NCBI GenBank assembly: GCA_002471275.1
Contig: DKPQ01000009.1
Span: 1 to 64,000, forward strand
Direction of reading: 5' to 3'
From: Flammeovirgaceae bacterium UBA7330
GTDB taxonomy: Bacteria; Bacteroidota; Bacteroidia; Cytophagales; Cyclobacteriaceae
DNA: 64,000 bases
The position numbers and the translations under genes are program-made. This document shows, piece after piece, positions 51,598-60,670 of the stretch (its first letter is position 1; each line of letters starts with the position of its first letter). A model generated the notes under the pieces. The model saw only the letters and a list, made by a program, of their open reading frames with translations. It made no database searches and had not been told where the DNA came from.

Positions 51598-52186
51598 TTC
51601 GATTTAATTTGATGGTTGGACTTACATTTTGAGGAAACTTGTTGAATCACAGGTTTCATCAGATCTTTTTATTGACCTAGTGGGATACTTTTCTTTGTGA
51701 TAATAGAATGAAGTTTTCATAGGCAATTTTATTTTTTGCCTAACCCAATATTTCAGGGTATGCGGGTGGCTGAGTACAAATGGAAGCTCAATTAAAAAGG
51801 GGTTCAGCGGAAGAATGGCCAGAGGGTTTTAATTGTGACCCATTTTTACCAAATGTGTGATGAAATAGATTTGGGAAAAAATAAATGCAGCCTGTGGAAT
51901 TGACCTTATCAGAAGCCACTTAAGTCAAAGTTCATAAAACCATAGTGCCTTCATACCCTGGTCTTACTGTTTACTAGTTCGGTTGCTGGTCTTAGTACAT
52001 CATTTTTTATCAATGCAATACTACCGGTGCCTTGATATACATTGTATTTTTTGAAAAAAAGTAGTCCGGTAGGCGATTTTTTACGGTGTTCAACGCTTCA
52101 TAAAAACAGCAACTTAATATCTCTGAATGCCACCAGTCTTTCAATGGCATATCAAAAAATGAATTTTTAACTAAAACATTACAACA
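51598..52186. other. divergent intergenic region, 589 bp, with a 7-bp-arm inverted repeat
   Basis: No gene is evident. An inverted repeat TAGGCAA...TTGCCTA with a 9-base A/T loop lies at 51720-51742, about 120 bp upstream of the PRTRC E start. It may be an operator or a transcript hairpin. The right part, before ssb, is A/T-rich with a possible start region. Both promoters (PRTRC leftward, ssb rightward) must lie here. Confidence 0.4.
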
Positions 52187-52522
52187 ATGAACTCTTTAAA
52201 AAACAATGTAAGACTGGTAGGTAGAATTGGAACTGATTTTAATATCAGAACCTTCGAAAGTGGCAAAAAACTGGTCAGCGTTCCATTGGCTACAAATGAA
52301 ACCTACTACAACAATGATGGTGAAAAAATCACCACTTCCCAATGGCACACTATCTGCCTTTGGAACAACCGTGCAGAAAAAGCACAAAAGATGTTATCTA
52401 AAGGATCCCTGATCATTCTTGATGGAAAACTCATCAATAGATCCTATGAAAAAGATGGTTCGAAGAAATACATTACTGAAATTCATGTGCATGATTTCTT
52501 CTGCCTGGATTCAAAATCCTGA
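52187..52522 (+). CDS. ssb: single-stranded DNA-binding protein (SSB)
   Basis: This 111-residue protein has an OB fold: NVRLVGRIGTDFNIRTFESG (strands 1-2), VPLATNETYYNNDGEK and WHTICLWNNRAEKAQKMLSK, then GSLIILDGKLINRSYEKDGS. This is the standard SSB core. It lacks the long acidic C-terminal tail of E. coli SSB and ends CLDSKS, as some plasmid SSBs do. It would coat ssDNA during conjugative transfer. An intrinsic terminator follows. Confidence 0.92.
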   Translation: MNSLKNNVRLVGRIGTDFNIRTFESGKKLVSVPLATNETYYNNDGEKITTSQWHTICLWNNRAEKAQKMLSKGSLIILDGKLINRSYEKDGSKKYITEIHVHDFFCLDSKS

Positions 52523-52541
52523 AACCAATTTCAGATATAAT

Positions 52542-52568
52542 AAAAAAAGCCTCTTCGGGGGCTTTTTT
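52542..52568 (+). terminator. intrinsic terminator after ssb
   Basis: An A7 run leads into the stem GCCTC/GGGGC with a TTCG tetraloop and then T6. The A/T run on both sides makes it effective in either direction. It begins 19 bases after the ssb stop. Confidence 0.85.
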
Positions 52569-52598
52569 AATATTCTCATGTGAATTAGAAAACCTTAT

Positions 52599-52868
52599 TC
52601 AAAAGCTTGAACATTTAACAACGAACAAAATAGCACCTACTTTAATGAGGGTGATTAGTTTATTGATAAACGTGTCACAAACAAATTTGACGATCAGATG
52701 AATCAAAATGAGGACCAGAGAATAGCTGAATGCCAGATCCATATAGTCGTGGTATTCTCTTAAAAACAAGGAGGTCCAAAATAGCGCCTTGCCAACAGTG
52801 AAAAAGACATGAGTTATCGCAAGTATCAGTTCAATAAAACTCTCTCCAATAGTCTTTTCATTTTTCAT
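52599..52868 (-). CDS. small membrane protein
   Basis: About 89 residues from the ATG at 52868; the frame to 52910 begins with TTG. It has two to three hydrophobic helices: GESFIELILAITHVFFTVGK, AFSYSLVLILIHLIVKFVCD and LITLIKVGAILFVVKC. No family is recognised. It is oriented opposite to ssb and is flanked by terminators, so it may be an independently expressed gene. Function unknown. Confidence 0.5.
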   Translation of the reverse strand: MKNEKTIGESFIELILAITHVFFTVGKALFWTSLFLREYHDYMDLAFSYSLVLILIHLIVKFVCDTFINKLITLIKVGAILFVVKCSSF

Positions 52869-53012
52869 GAAAGCATAAAAGGAAAAGCCCAAAAGAGGTA
52901 AATAAGTCAAACTGGAAGCTGATGAAATTTTAGTACAAATTTCCAGCGGTTTGACGATTACCGGGGGTTTTTACCTTCTTGAATGAAAAATGTAAAGACA
53001 CTTTTCACATAT

Positions 53013-53039
53013 AAAAAAAGCAGCATTCCTGCTGCTTTA
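53013..53039 (-). terminator. intrinsic terminator of the second ssb operon
   Basis: On the minus strand AAAGCAGC pairs with GCTGCTTT around AGGAAT, followed by TTTTTA. It lies just past the stop at 53045 and closes the leftward transcript. Confidence 0.8.
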
Positions 53040-53044
53040 TTCTG

Positions 53045-53368
53045 TCAGTCCTTGCCCCCCAGGAGCTTGACTTCATCGACGATGAAATTATATCGCTTGT
53101 ATTCCTTATCTGAATTAGGCATGGGAATCAAATCATATTCCCAGGATCCGGAGACTTCTACAAGCTTTCCCTTTTTTAGATATTGATATATCTTATCGTG
53201 CCCTGGTAACTTACATAGATGGTAGAACGCGGAATCAACATATTCTCCGTCCTTGAACTTGGAGCCATTTACAGCAATGGAAAACTCAGCTAATGTCTTT
53301 CCTGAATCAAACTTTTTTACTTCAGCGTCAGCGGCAAGGTTACCGCAGAATTGAGATCTGATTTTCAT
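53045..53368 (-). CDS. second SSB-like single-stranded DNA-binding protein
   Basis: This 107-residue OB-fold protein has FCGNLAADAEVKKFDSGKTL (strand 1), AEFSIAVNGSKFKDGEYVDS, then LVEVSGSWEYDLIPM. It differs clearly from the SSB at 52187 but keeps the same strand order. It has no acidic C-terminal tail. It lies downstream of the mobilisation genes on the same strand. Two SSBs on one element are uncommon but known for conjugative elements. It probably protects transferred ssDNA. Confidence 0.82.
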   Translation of the reverse strand: MKIRSQFCGNLAADAEVKKFDSGKTLAEFSIAVNGSKFKDGEYVDSAFYHLCKLPGHDKIYQYLKKGKLVEVSGSWEYDLIPMPNSDKEYKRYNFIVDEVKLLGGKD

Positions 53369-53409
53369 AGTATTTAAATTTTAGGTTGATGATCAATCTA
53401 TTTTCTAAG

Positions 53410-53619
53410 TCATTCTAATGGCTTCTTATGGATCTTCAATTTGAACAAATTGGCTTCTATTTCCTGAGGTTCAATTGAATAATCATAATCTCCGATTAAG
53501 TCCTCAATAAATTGAAAACTTAGTATTTTTTCAGACATAATGTTTTCATTGGTGATGATCTTGTAGACGGTCTCTACCATGCTATCATGTTCAACAATGA
53601 CATCTATATGATATTCCAT
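53410..53619 (-). CDS. small hypothetical protein
   Basis: This 69-residue protein has a beta/alpha pattern (IDVIVEHDSMVETVYKIITN, then FQFIEDLIGDYDYSIEPQEI) and ends KLKIHKKPLE. No family is recognised. It lies 41 bp upstream of the second ssb and about 56 bp past the next gene. Composition and position support a real gene. It may be part of the mobilisation region transcript. Confidence 0.5.
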   Translation of the reverse strand: MEYHIDVIVEHDSMVETVYKIITNENIMSEKILSFQFIEDLIGDYDYSIEPQEIEANLFKLKIHKKPLE

Positions 53620-53675
53620 TAGACTAGGCTAGTGGTTCAAATATAGCGGTATTATATAAAACCAGAAAATATATC

Positions 53676-54374
53676 TTATATACCTCTCTCCTGTCTCTTT
53701 GAGGGCGTCCTGGATTTACGCAGTTTCTGTACCTCTTCGAGGGCTTGCCAGATAATGTCATTTGATCTGGTCTCCGTATTGAAATAGGTCTTTGGATGTG
53801 TAGTCACGCTAATACGGTCACCAGTCTTCAATTTCCTGATTGAGTCGATGTACTTTTCTGATATCACTATGTTCCTGCCGCTCTTAAAATTGGAGACACT
53901 CTTTGTATTTTCAGTTAGTTCATTAATCTGAATAACACCAATTTCTCCTTTTCCGGTTTTAGCGATCTTGGGGTCCTGGATCAGGGTTCCCTCAATGGCT
54001 AACTTTTTGATTGGTATGAAGGGGGATTTGGGGACAAAAATGATCTGATTCGTTTTCGTTTGATCAGGCCTGGTAATTGATATTGAATACTGATCTACTG
54101 TAGTGCCAACTATATCACCAACTTTTAATTTTAATGCACTTTCATCAATTGATGGGTTTTCTCCCAACCTGATTTCAAATTGAGGCTTCTCCCGGAAGTC
54201 CTTCGTGATGGCTTCGCGATCACCGATGATTATGAGACGATCAGCGGTTCTTCCCTGAATTTCCTTAACACTCCGGATGGTGAAGTATTCCATCTTCTCC
54301 TGAGCCGATCTTGAAGATGTGGTTTTATTTTCAGCCCGTGAGGTATCGGTCTTGGTCTGGCCTTTTTTTGGCAT
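53676..54374 (-). CDS. hypothetical protein with an OB-fold-like C-terminal half
   Basis: This 232-residue basic protein has a disordered N-terminus (PKKGQTKTDTSRAENKTTSS). The middle, LKLKVGDIVGTTVDQYSISI, and the later PIKKLAIEGTLIQDPKIAKT and GEIGVIQINELTE resemble short beta-barrel (OB-like) strands. This pattern recurs in ICE single-strand DNA or RNA-binding proteins, but no certain match is made. A basic C-terminus (KLRKSRTPSKRQERG) fits nucleic-acid binding. Function unknown. Confidence 0.55.
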   Translation of the reverse strand: MPKKGQTKTDTSRAENKTTSSRSAQEKMEYFTIRSVKEIQGRTADRLIIIGDREAITKDFREKPQFEIRLGENPSIDESALKLKVGDIVGTTVDQYSISITRPDQTKTNQIIFVPKSPFIPIKKLAIEGTLIQDPKIAKTGKGEIGVIQINELTENTKSVSNFKSGRNIVISEKYIDSIRKLKTGDRISVTTHPKTYFNTETRSNDIIWQALEEVQKLRKSRTPSKRQERGI

Positions 54375-54502
54375 CGGGTTTAGTGATTTAGTAAAGGGCG
54401 GACTGAAGATCTAAGAAATTTAGTATCTGTGTCTAAGTAAATATAAAATTTATTTAGGTTTGATTGCCAATCATCAATAAATCATGACCCTCGATGATCA
54501 AA

Positions 54503-55630
54503 TCAACCAATGAGTTTTAGTTTATACTTCACAGGTAGCAATTGGGCAAAATGATCAAATAGTGGAATCATAAATTCCGTTTTTAATGGAAGGGTCATTG
54601 CAAAGTCGTTGGCCTTACTATTGGTAAATTGGACTAGATCAGTTCCTCCAAAATAATAGCTTTGATTGAAGATAAAGTCGTTAAAGGGGTGCTTTGGCAT
54701 AGCACTCCCTACCTTAAGCGACTTTTTGAGCAAGTACTTTATAGGCTCACTTAGCTGGTCAATTTTAAAGGGTTTTTTACCGTATCCCGAAATGTGTATG
54801 GACAGTAAGTTCCTGTGAAAATCATGATGTGCGGTTGCACTGCTAAATAGCCCCTGCTTTACCAGGCAGTTAAACAAAATTTGAAGTACCATAGAATACT
54901 CTTCAGCCTTCACAATGAAAAGTGATTCCTTATGGATATCATCGAGATTAATTGTAAGGGTCGAGTTGAAAAAACGGAAAATATAGAGTTCCCCTTCTTC
55001 ACTATACATTTTAGCGTTGATCAGATGATTGATATCGGAAATGAAGACTCTTTTGTCTGACTTCTTATTGGTTATCGGCTCGATGAATCCATTCTCCGTC
55101 AAAAAGATTTGTCTTGTGCCTAAATTGAAGGTAATGGCATTTATCAACTTTTCATTTTGGTAAATACACATTACATATTCATTCGGATGAATACCGGAAA
55201 AGATGGCGCAATTCTTATTATCCAAATGTTGGATAAACTGATAAAGATTGGATTCCTCTTCCTCGGTGACGTTATAATCGATAATGGATTCTATTCCCAA
55301 AATATTAGCCATCAACTGGCTCTCTTTAATCGGCCTAAATTCTGGTACTTCACAATGGATATGACCCGGAAGATTTTTTAAGTGTTCAAGCGTTCGTTCA
55401 AGGTTCAAAACAGAACGATCATGGAGGTTAAATAGAAAGAATTCAATTGGACTAAGCCTTCCGAGGGTTTTTAGGCTTAAACACAATGTCCTGCCTTCAC
55501 TTTGATACAAAACGTATTGCAGGTGATTATAGCTGAAACGTCCAAAATAGGGATTTGCATCGTCTAAGACCCGAATACCCAGGTATCCCAAAATGGCATC
55601 GAAACCAAAATCATTTTCCAGGTCCTTCAT
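54503..55630 (-). CDS. hypothetical protein coupled to the coupling protein
   Basis: This 375-residue soluble protein has no signal and no recognised domain. It has a region DFGFDAILGYLGIRVLDDAN at the start, a central SGIHPNEYVMCIYQNEKLIN and a late YYFGGTDLVQFTNSKANDFA. The ATG overlaps the coupling-protein stop (ATGA), which strongly implies a shared role in transfer. It may act at the relaxosome or coupling step. No prior description is recalled. Confidence 0.6.
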   Translation of the reverse strand: MKDLENDFGFDAILGYLGIRVLDDANPYFGRFSYNHLQYVLYQSEGRTLCLSLKTLGRLSPIEFFLFNLHDRSVLNLERTLEHLKNLPGHIHCEVPEFRPIKESQLMANILGIESIIDYNVTEEEESNLYQFIQHLDNKNCAIFSGIHPNEYVMCIYQNEKLINAITFNLGTRQIFLTENGFIEPITNKKSDKRVFISDINHLINAKMYSEEGELYIFRFFNSTLTINLDDIHKESLFIVKAEEYSMVLQILFNCLVKQGLFSSATAHHDFHRNLLSIHISGYGKKPFKIDQLSEPIKYLLKKSLKVGSAMPKHPFNDFIFNQSYYFGGTDLVQFTNSKANDFAMTLPLKTEFMIPLFDHFAQLLPVKYKLKLIG

Positions 55631-57501
55631 ACACTGCGTAGCAATTCATTGGTTTCCTGAAATATATTTTGATAATTGGCTTCAATTAGACCGTTTAAAT
55701 ATTCCTTGTCTTCATAAAGAGACGGGATAGGGATATTGCTAGGTATTTTATTACGGTAATAGCTATCCAGCATTTTGAATTTTGTATCGAACAATCCGGG
55801 TTTTCCATCTGCAATGTAACCTACAAATTCTCCAGCTCTTTTTGTCCGGATGTCTGCAGGACTCATGATATCAATTCGTTCATAGTTAAAGGAGTCACTT
55901 GTCCCGGAATCACCGATGCTGGTACTCGATCTTTCACGGTCATACTGGCCAAACGCTTTGGCCACTTTTTCTGCTTCTGCAACGTCTACCACTCCCCAAA
56001 ATTGGTTACTGCAATTCCCCTTGATAATCGCAGCTTCTTCCCGTTGGTATTCTTTCTCTAATTGACTGTAGGTCTGGAGTCCAAGCAATACGGCGTTTTT
56101 ATTGGATCTGCAAGTAGCCATATAATCTGCCAGTCCGTGAATATAAACGGTAGGCACTTCATCAATGGCATAAAGCACAGGGCGTTTGCCCGGTTGATTC
56201 AGTACTTTGTTCAACAGGGTCAGTAGTATAGATAAGGCAGGGCTGATACCTTCCCGCTTCTCCATGTCATTGCAGATGCATAACCATTGTGGATCCTCAG
56301 GGTCATTGAGCTGAATGTTGACATCATTCCCGGAGAATACCCAAAACAATTCAGGACTTGTCAGCGCATTCATGGCATTTCGTAATGTGGCCATGACTCC
56401 TTGTACTTGTTGGTCTGCACCCTTTTCGAGCGCTTCGGTAATTGGTCGGGCCAGTCGTGCTATCTCATCATCCTGTTTCAGCCAATTGGTAAAAAGATCG
56501 GTTTCAGACGTGATGGCAGATATAACATGTGGGAGTGTGCAGTGCTCTTTATGGTTTTTCGCAAAGTTCCAGATCGTTGCGTGTATCAGTCCTATAGCTG
56601 AGTTGGCCCAAAAATCCCGCTTTCTAATCCATTCTCTTTCCAGGGCCAGAGCAAAAGTCGTAGCTGCATTTTTCGCAGCAAGGCTTGAATTGATGACTTT
56701 TGGTGAAATCAGGTTTAAACGGATAGATTGATCCAGGTTGGTGAAACTGATCATCTTGATATTGGGAATCTTACCAGAATAGTTCCGAGGTGTATGCTTT
56801 TTTAAATAGGCATGTGCTTTGAATACGGTTTCAGTTAGAGGTGTACCCTTGAAATCATAGACCACACCAGTGAACCCGGAAAGCATCATTTGAAAAATCA
56901 TGGGATCAATAATCGAAACAGATTTACCACTTCCCGCTGATCCGATGGCCCAGGTATGCCGGAAGGGAGCATTTAGGATTAGAGGGCCTTCCACTGTTTT
57001 TAATTCAATATCGTAGTTTCCACTCTTGTAGGTAGATAAACCTAATTTTTCTGATTTTCTGATGTTTTTAACATTGATGCCAATGGAATTCATCAGGTCC
57101 GGAATCAGGACAATTAATCCAACCGATCCAAGTACAAATGCCCCTGGGTAGACAGCAAGGTGGAAAGTTTTGGGGAATAAGGTGATAAGGTCCCTGATCC
57201 AAAACAGGTATCCGAAGGATAACATGGTCAGTAATGAAAAGACCACGATCCCTGTGCCGTTGGTTTTCGCTTTCTTTTTACGTGATAAGGAAAGCAGCAT
57301 GAAAACAAACAAGATATACAGTGTCTTCCAGATGATGTGGTTGGTAAGGATTTTCGTCTGGATAATGTTAAAAGTGCTTTTACCAAATCGGGTTAATAGC
57401 TCAGGATCCAGAATCACCAGATACTCTATTAACAAAAAACTCATCATAAGGATGAGTAAGAAAATCAATAACAAGTTTAATTGTGACTTGGTCCTGTCCA
57501 T
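55627..57501 (-). CDS. type IV coupling protein (TraG/VirD4 family)
   Basis: 624 residues. Four transmembrane helices lie in the first 140 residues. A Walker A GSAGSGKS (187-194) is followed by the Walker B-type LYAIDEVPTVYIHGL and a late GNCSNQFWGVVDVAEAEKVA that includes the TraG/TraM-type region. It would dock the relaxosome to the conjugation channel and pump DNA. It lies 55 bp past the relaxase gene on the same strand, in the mobilisation operon. Confidence 0.9.
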   Translation of the reverse strand: MDRTKSQLNLLLIFLLILMMSFLLIEYLVILDPELLTRFGKSTFNIIQTKILTNHIIWKTLYILFVFMLLSLSRKKKAKTNGTGIVVFSLLTMLSFGYLFWIRDLITLFPKTFHLAVYPGAFVLGSVGLIVLIPDLMNSIGINVKNIRKSEKLGLSTYKSGNYDIELKTVEGPLILNAPFRHTWAIGSAGSGKSVSIIDPMIFQMMLSGFTGVVYDFKGTPLTETVFKAHAYLKKHTPRNYSGKIPNIKMISFTNLDQSIRLNLISPKVINSSLAAKNAATTFALALEREWIRKRDFWANSAIGLIHATIWNFAKNHKEHCTLPHVISAITSETDLFTNWLKQDDEIARLARPITEALEKGADQQVQGVMATLRNAMNALTSPELFWVFSGNDVNIQLNDPEDPQWLCICNDMEKREGISPALSILLTLLNKVLNQPGKRPVLYAIDEVPTVYIHGLADYMATCRSNKNAVLLGLQTYSQLEKEYQREEAAIIKGNCSNQFWGVVDVAEAEKVAKAFGQYDRERSSTSIGDSGTSDSFNYERIDIMSPADIRTKRAGEFVGYIADGKPGLFDTKFKMLDSYYRNKIPSNIPIPSLYEDKEYLNGLIEANYQNIFQETNELLRSV

Positions 57502-57556
57502 TCACGATCAGTTTTAGGTAAACTTAATACAATTTAGCATCAAATATTTTGACCCG

Positions 57557-58960
57557 TTATTGATCAGGACCTTGATACTTCCATCTTTGCTTGTTTTCCT
57601 CTTCGTCAGCTGCCCGCTGTGTTCCACTCTTAACCTTAGCCATCGATTTTGTCAGAAGCATCTTGTTGACCGAAGATCTCGAATTGCGAATTTGTGATCG
57701 ATTGATTCTACTCAGAAATTCCTTCTCTTCTTTTTGAAGTGTATTGATCTTTTTGATAATCTGCTGATAAGTTAGGTTTAATGCGGAGCTTTTGATTTTG
57801 TAGTCCATATGGTAAAAAACGAGGGACGTATTACCATCTTTCCTCATAGTCAGCTTAATCTCTATTCGTTCTTTATCCAGTCTTGAGATTAGATCTTCCC
57901 AGGACTCTGAGTAGTTTATATTTCGATGCACCCTGGATTTTACATGTGCTTTTACTGCATTAAACTCAAAGTCCGTATGGGTATGGGTTAGCGATTCCAG
58001 GTCCTCTCCCCTATCTCTTTCTTTGTTCCAATACTTGGTTAGTTCGTGCCACGAATATTGAGGGTCCAATTTGGCTCCCTTCATAAAGAGTGACTGGTAT
58101 CCGTAGGTGATATCTTTCTGGTTGGCCAGAAATCTTGCATAATACCCTAACCCCTCATCGTTAAATTTCTCTATAAATTCCTGAACTGAGCTCGATTCAC
58201 TTTTAATGATACTGGCTCTTTTTTGCATTTCCGCCTTCCTGGAAAGCGCAATTAAATCAGCCTTGGTAAGCAATCTGATCATTGACTGAAAATCTGCAGA
58301 CCTGTTCCTGGACTTGTAAAGATTTCTGATTTCTTCATTGGTCATACGATCGGCATTGGCCTCGATCGCTAAATCAAACGCCGGATCAGCAGTTTGGTCA
58401 TTCTCCAGAAGTAGTTTTTGATAGTGTTCAATAGCCTTTGCATAGCAGAAGTTGTCAGGATTGTTGTCGATGCTGTGACCGGTTGATCTTTCAGATAGAC
58501 TCCTGAGGCCATATTCTTTCTCCAGGCGTCGACTCATCCTGGTACTCTTGAAATAATCGTCGCGGGTTGGAATAAGTTTTCCCTGACTATCAGAGGCGGT
58601 AACGAAGACATGCCAGTGATCATGTGCTTTGTCCTGGTGACGATAGGCACATCGTAGTGTTTGGTCATACCCCATTCCTTCCAGGTACTCTAGAATAATT
58701 TTTCTCTTGGTAACCAATTCTACTTTGTCCTCAACCGGAAAGTTTACTGAAATATGATGGAAATGCGATCCCCGCTTATTGGGGTTATTTAATTCCATAT
58801 GTGCTGTCATTGATCGCGAGATAGATAGCGCATCTTCCATTGGAATGGTGGCAATGATATAGTCCTTAGAAGCCACGTTCTTTTTGACCTTTTCTTCATG
58901 GTATTCAATAGCATCTCCGATGTTATGGTAGCTGTAATTTTTAAGAATCTTGGCGATCAT
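57557..58960 (-). CDS. relaxase / mobilisation nuclease
   Basis: 467 residues. The N-terminal Tyr-rich start (KILKNYSYHNIGDAIEYHEE) offers Tyr10, Tyr12 and Tyr20 as nicking-residue candidates. The metal-binding His motif is HDHWHVFVT (His113, 115, 117), with supporting SHFHHISVNFP (about 65-75). This layout fits the MOBP/VirD2-type relaxase superfamily of Bacteroidetes. It would nick one strand at oriT and stay covalently bound. The remaining 300 residues are helical and may recognise DNA. It overlaps mobC by 20 bp. Confidence 0.88.
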   Translation of the reverse strand: MIAKILKNYSYHNIGDAIEYHEEKVKKNVASKDYIIATIPMEDALSISRSMTAHMELNNPNKRGSHFHHISVNFPVEDKVELVTKRKIILEYLEGMGYDQTLRCAYRHQDKAHDHWHVFVTASDSQGKLIPTRDDYFKSTRMSRRLEKEYGLRSLSERSTGHSIDNNPDNFCYAKAIEHYQKLLLENDQTADPAFDLAIEANADRMTNEEIRNLYKSRNRSADFQSMIRLLTKADLIALSRKAEMQKRASIIKSESSSVQEFIEKFNDEGLGYYARFLANQKDITYGYQSLFMKGAKLDPQYSWHELTKYWNKERDRGEDLESLTHTHTDFEFNAVKAHVKSRVHRNINYSESWEDLISRLDKERIEIKLTMRKDGNTSLVFYHMDYKIKSSALNLTYQQIIKKINTLQKEEKEFLSRINRSQIRNSRSSVNKMLLTKSMAKVKSGTQRAADEEENKQRWKYQGPDQ

Positions 58961-59333
58961 TTTCCAGTATGCTTTTTAGGTAATGCAATATTTCACTTTG
59001 ATTCTTCATTATGGTCTCGGCAAAAGCATCCGGACTACGCGAAAGCTCGTGGGTGATGGATAGCTCATTTAAGCTTTTTACCGCCTGGTTTAGATTCACA
59101 CCTTGTTTATGAATTTCGTTGAAAATCGCTTTGTAACCGTCACCATAAAAGGTAGGATTCTTTCGTAGAAGAATTTCCCTGCAGTATTTCGAAAAATCAA
59201 TGTTGGCTTCTTTAGATTTTTTCGAAAGTGCTTTGTACTCCTGATCGTTCATCCAGATCGTTCGGGGTTTTCGAGTGTCCTTTTTTTTCGGTCTACCCCT
59301 ACCCTGCTTTTCTACGGTTTCTACTTTTTTCAT
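58941..59333 (-). CDS. MobC-like relaxosome accessory protein
   Basis: About 130 residues from the ATG at 59333; the open frame to 59402 begins with TTG. A basic N-terminus (KQGRGRPKKKDTRKPRTIWM) leads to a ribbon-helix-helix-like segment (MNDQEYKALSKKSKEANIDF), then the MobC signature FNEIHKQGVNLNQAVKSLNE. It should bind oriT and assist the relaxase. The 5' region contains a long inverted repeat (59407-59468) that could be its target. Confidence 0.85.
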   Translation of the reverse strand: MKKVETVEKQGRGRPKKKDTRKPRTIWMNDQEYKALSKKSKEANIDFSKYCREILLRKNPTFYGDGYKAIFNEIHKQGVNLNQAVKSLNELSITHELSRSPDAFAETIMKNQSEILHYLKSILENDRQDS

Positions 59334-59943
59334 CCAGATCTTTTTAAGCAATCCAAACGAAGTGCCGGTTGCGTTCCCCAATCCGGTCCCTCGGTTGGGC
59401 AAGGTCTAATTTCCGGCTGAATGAGGAATACGTAACGAATGTGTAGTATTTTTCAGATGCGGAAATTATACCTTGCGTTTCCTACTACACGAACATAGTT
59501 TAAACTGTCCAATAACACCAGCAATTGCCTGGTTTTTTAAGCTATTTTAGAAATGGGCGATTTTAAGACTCGCTAACAGCTTGAGCATTCAATGTGGACC
59601 AAGACACTAGACAGGAACTCTCCCGCTGTCAGAGACGATATAAATCATGAAATAAGCTATTTTTACGATCTTGGTATTCCCCCGCCTACTTCAGTTCTTT
59701 GAATGTGTATACTTACTGTTTCTCTTTCGAAATTGTCGAAACTGTATAATATTATAATTTAATGATTTCACTAATTTATGATTTTATAATATTATTTATT
59801 CATTCTTTTATACATTCGTTCTTGTATTACCTAATAAATAAAAGAAGTAATTTATTATTGTATTTATTTATTAATTCATTTACTTTTGAACAAATCGATG
59901 TATTGATTAACTAATTTGTTAAACAGATTTCAACTAGGTGCTT
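59334..59943. other. divergent intergenic region, about 610 bp, with candidate oriT
   Basis: No gene is seen. TAATTTCCG and CGGAAATTA (9-bp perfect arms) lie at 59407-59415 and 59460-59468, about 75 bp upstream of mobC; relaxosome recognition sites are often inverted repeats next to mobC. A hairpin with ACCAG/CTGGT arms and a T-run follows at 59517-59538. The right half (from about 59740) is strongly AT-rich and holds the repeats listed next. Confidence 0.5.
59725..59795. promoter_or_regulatory. palindrome cluster upstream of parA
   Basis: TTTCGA/TCGAAA (5-base spacer) at 59725-59741 is followed by two copies of TATAATATTAT at 59745-59755 and 59785-59795. Each copy contains the palindrome ATAATATTAT, and the copies are exactly 40 bp apart (about four helical turns). 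They may be operators for ParA autoregulation or part of a partition or replication site. Confidence 0.45.
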
Positions 59944-60666
59944 ATGGAAACCAAACTCATTTTGTTTGCCAATCTAAAGGGGGGAGTAGGTAAGTCTACT
60001 TTGACCAACTGGGCAGCTGTAAACTTCTATCATAATACTGATTGTTCAGTATTGGTCCTGGATGGAGATATGAAGCAACAGAGTATTGTGAAATGCCGCA
60101 ATCGAAACGAAGCGGAATATAAAGGGGAGACACCCTGGGAGGATGTACCCATGTATGACCTGTTACCCATGGAAGCTTCTAACTTTTTGAATAAATACCT
60201 GGATGTCATTGATGGGAATTATGACATTGTCTTATTTGACGTTCCAGGTAGTGTGGAGAGTGATGATATACTTAACGCTTATATGATGGCTGATGTAATC
60301 ATCGTCCCATCCTCGCATGGGGACATGGACATTGATTCTTCTAATGAGATCATTGAGTTTATCAAAAATACGGTCATCCCAAAACGCAAAGCCAAGGACC
60401 TGGATACACAGGTGTATTGGTTGTTGAATAAAGTAAGTATGCAATTAAAATCTGTTAAGGAGATCATTGAGACTGCTGAAACAGATCCTATGTTTGAAGG
60501 GATTCCTTTGATGAAATCCTACATTCCAAATCTCCCGGCTAAGGCCCAGGTATCCGTAAATACAGTCGACTTTGGAGAAGACATGGAGTTTTATAACAAA
60601 TACATCAAACCTTGGGGTGAAGAGATCTTATCTATTGTGGGTGTTAAAAGTCTAGAAAAAGCATAG
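59944..60666 (+). CDS. parA: ParA-family partition ATPase
   Basis: 240 residues from the ATG at 59944; a GTG at 59938 would add two residues. A deviant Walker A KGGVGKST lies at about residues 12-19 in LFANLKGGVGKSTLTNWAAV. Later motifs are VLVLDGDMKQQS (switch) and IVLFDVPGSVES (Walker B-like). The family uses ATP to position plasmid or conjugative-element DNA or conjugation complexes. It is the first gene of the rightward unit and is followed by the PKD protein 4 bp later. No ParB is adjacent, which suggests the neighbour or another protein is its partner. Confidence 0.9.
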   Translation: METKLILFANLKGGVGKSTLTNWAAVNFYHNTDCSVLVLDGDMKQQSIVKCRNRNEAEYKGETPWEDVPMYDLLPMEASNFLNKYLDVIDGNYDIVLFDVPGSVESDDILNAYMMADVIIVPSSHGDMDIDSSNEIIEFIKNTVIPKRKAKDLDTQVYWLLNKVSMQLKSVKEIIETAETDPMFEGIPLMKSYIPNLPAKAQVSVNTVDFGEDMEFYNKYIKPWGEEILSIVGVKSLEKA

Positions 60667-60670
60667 TCCG

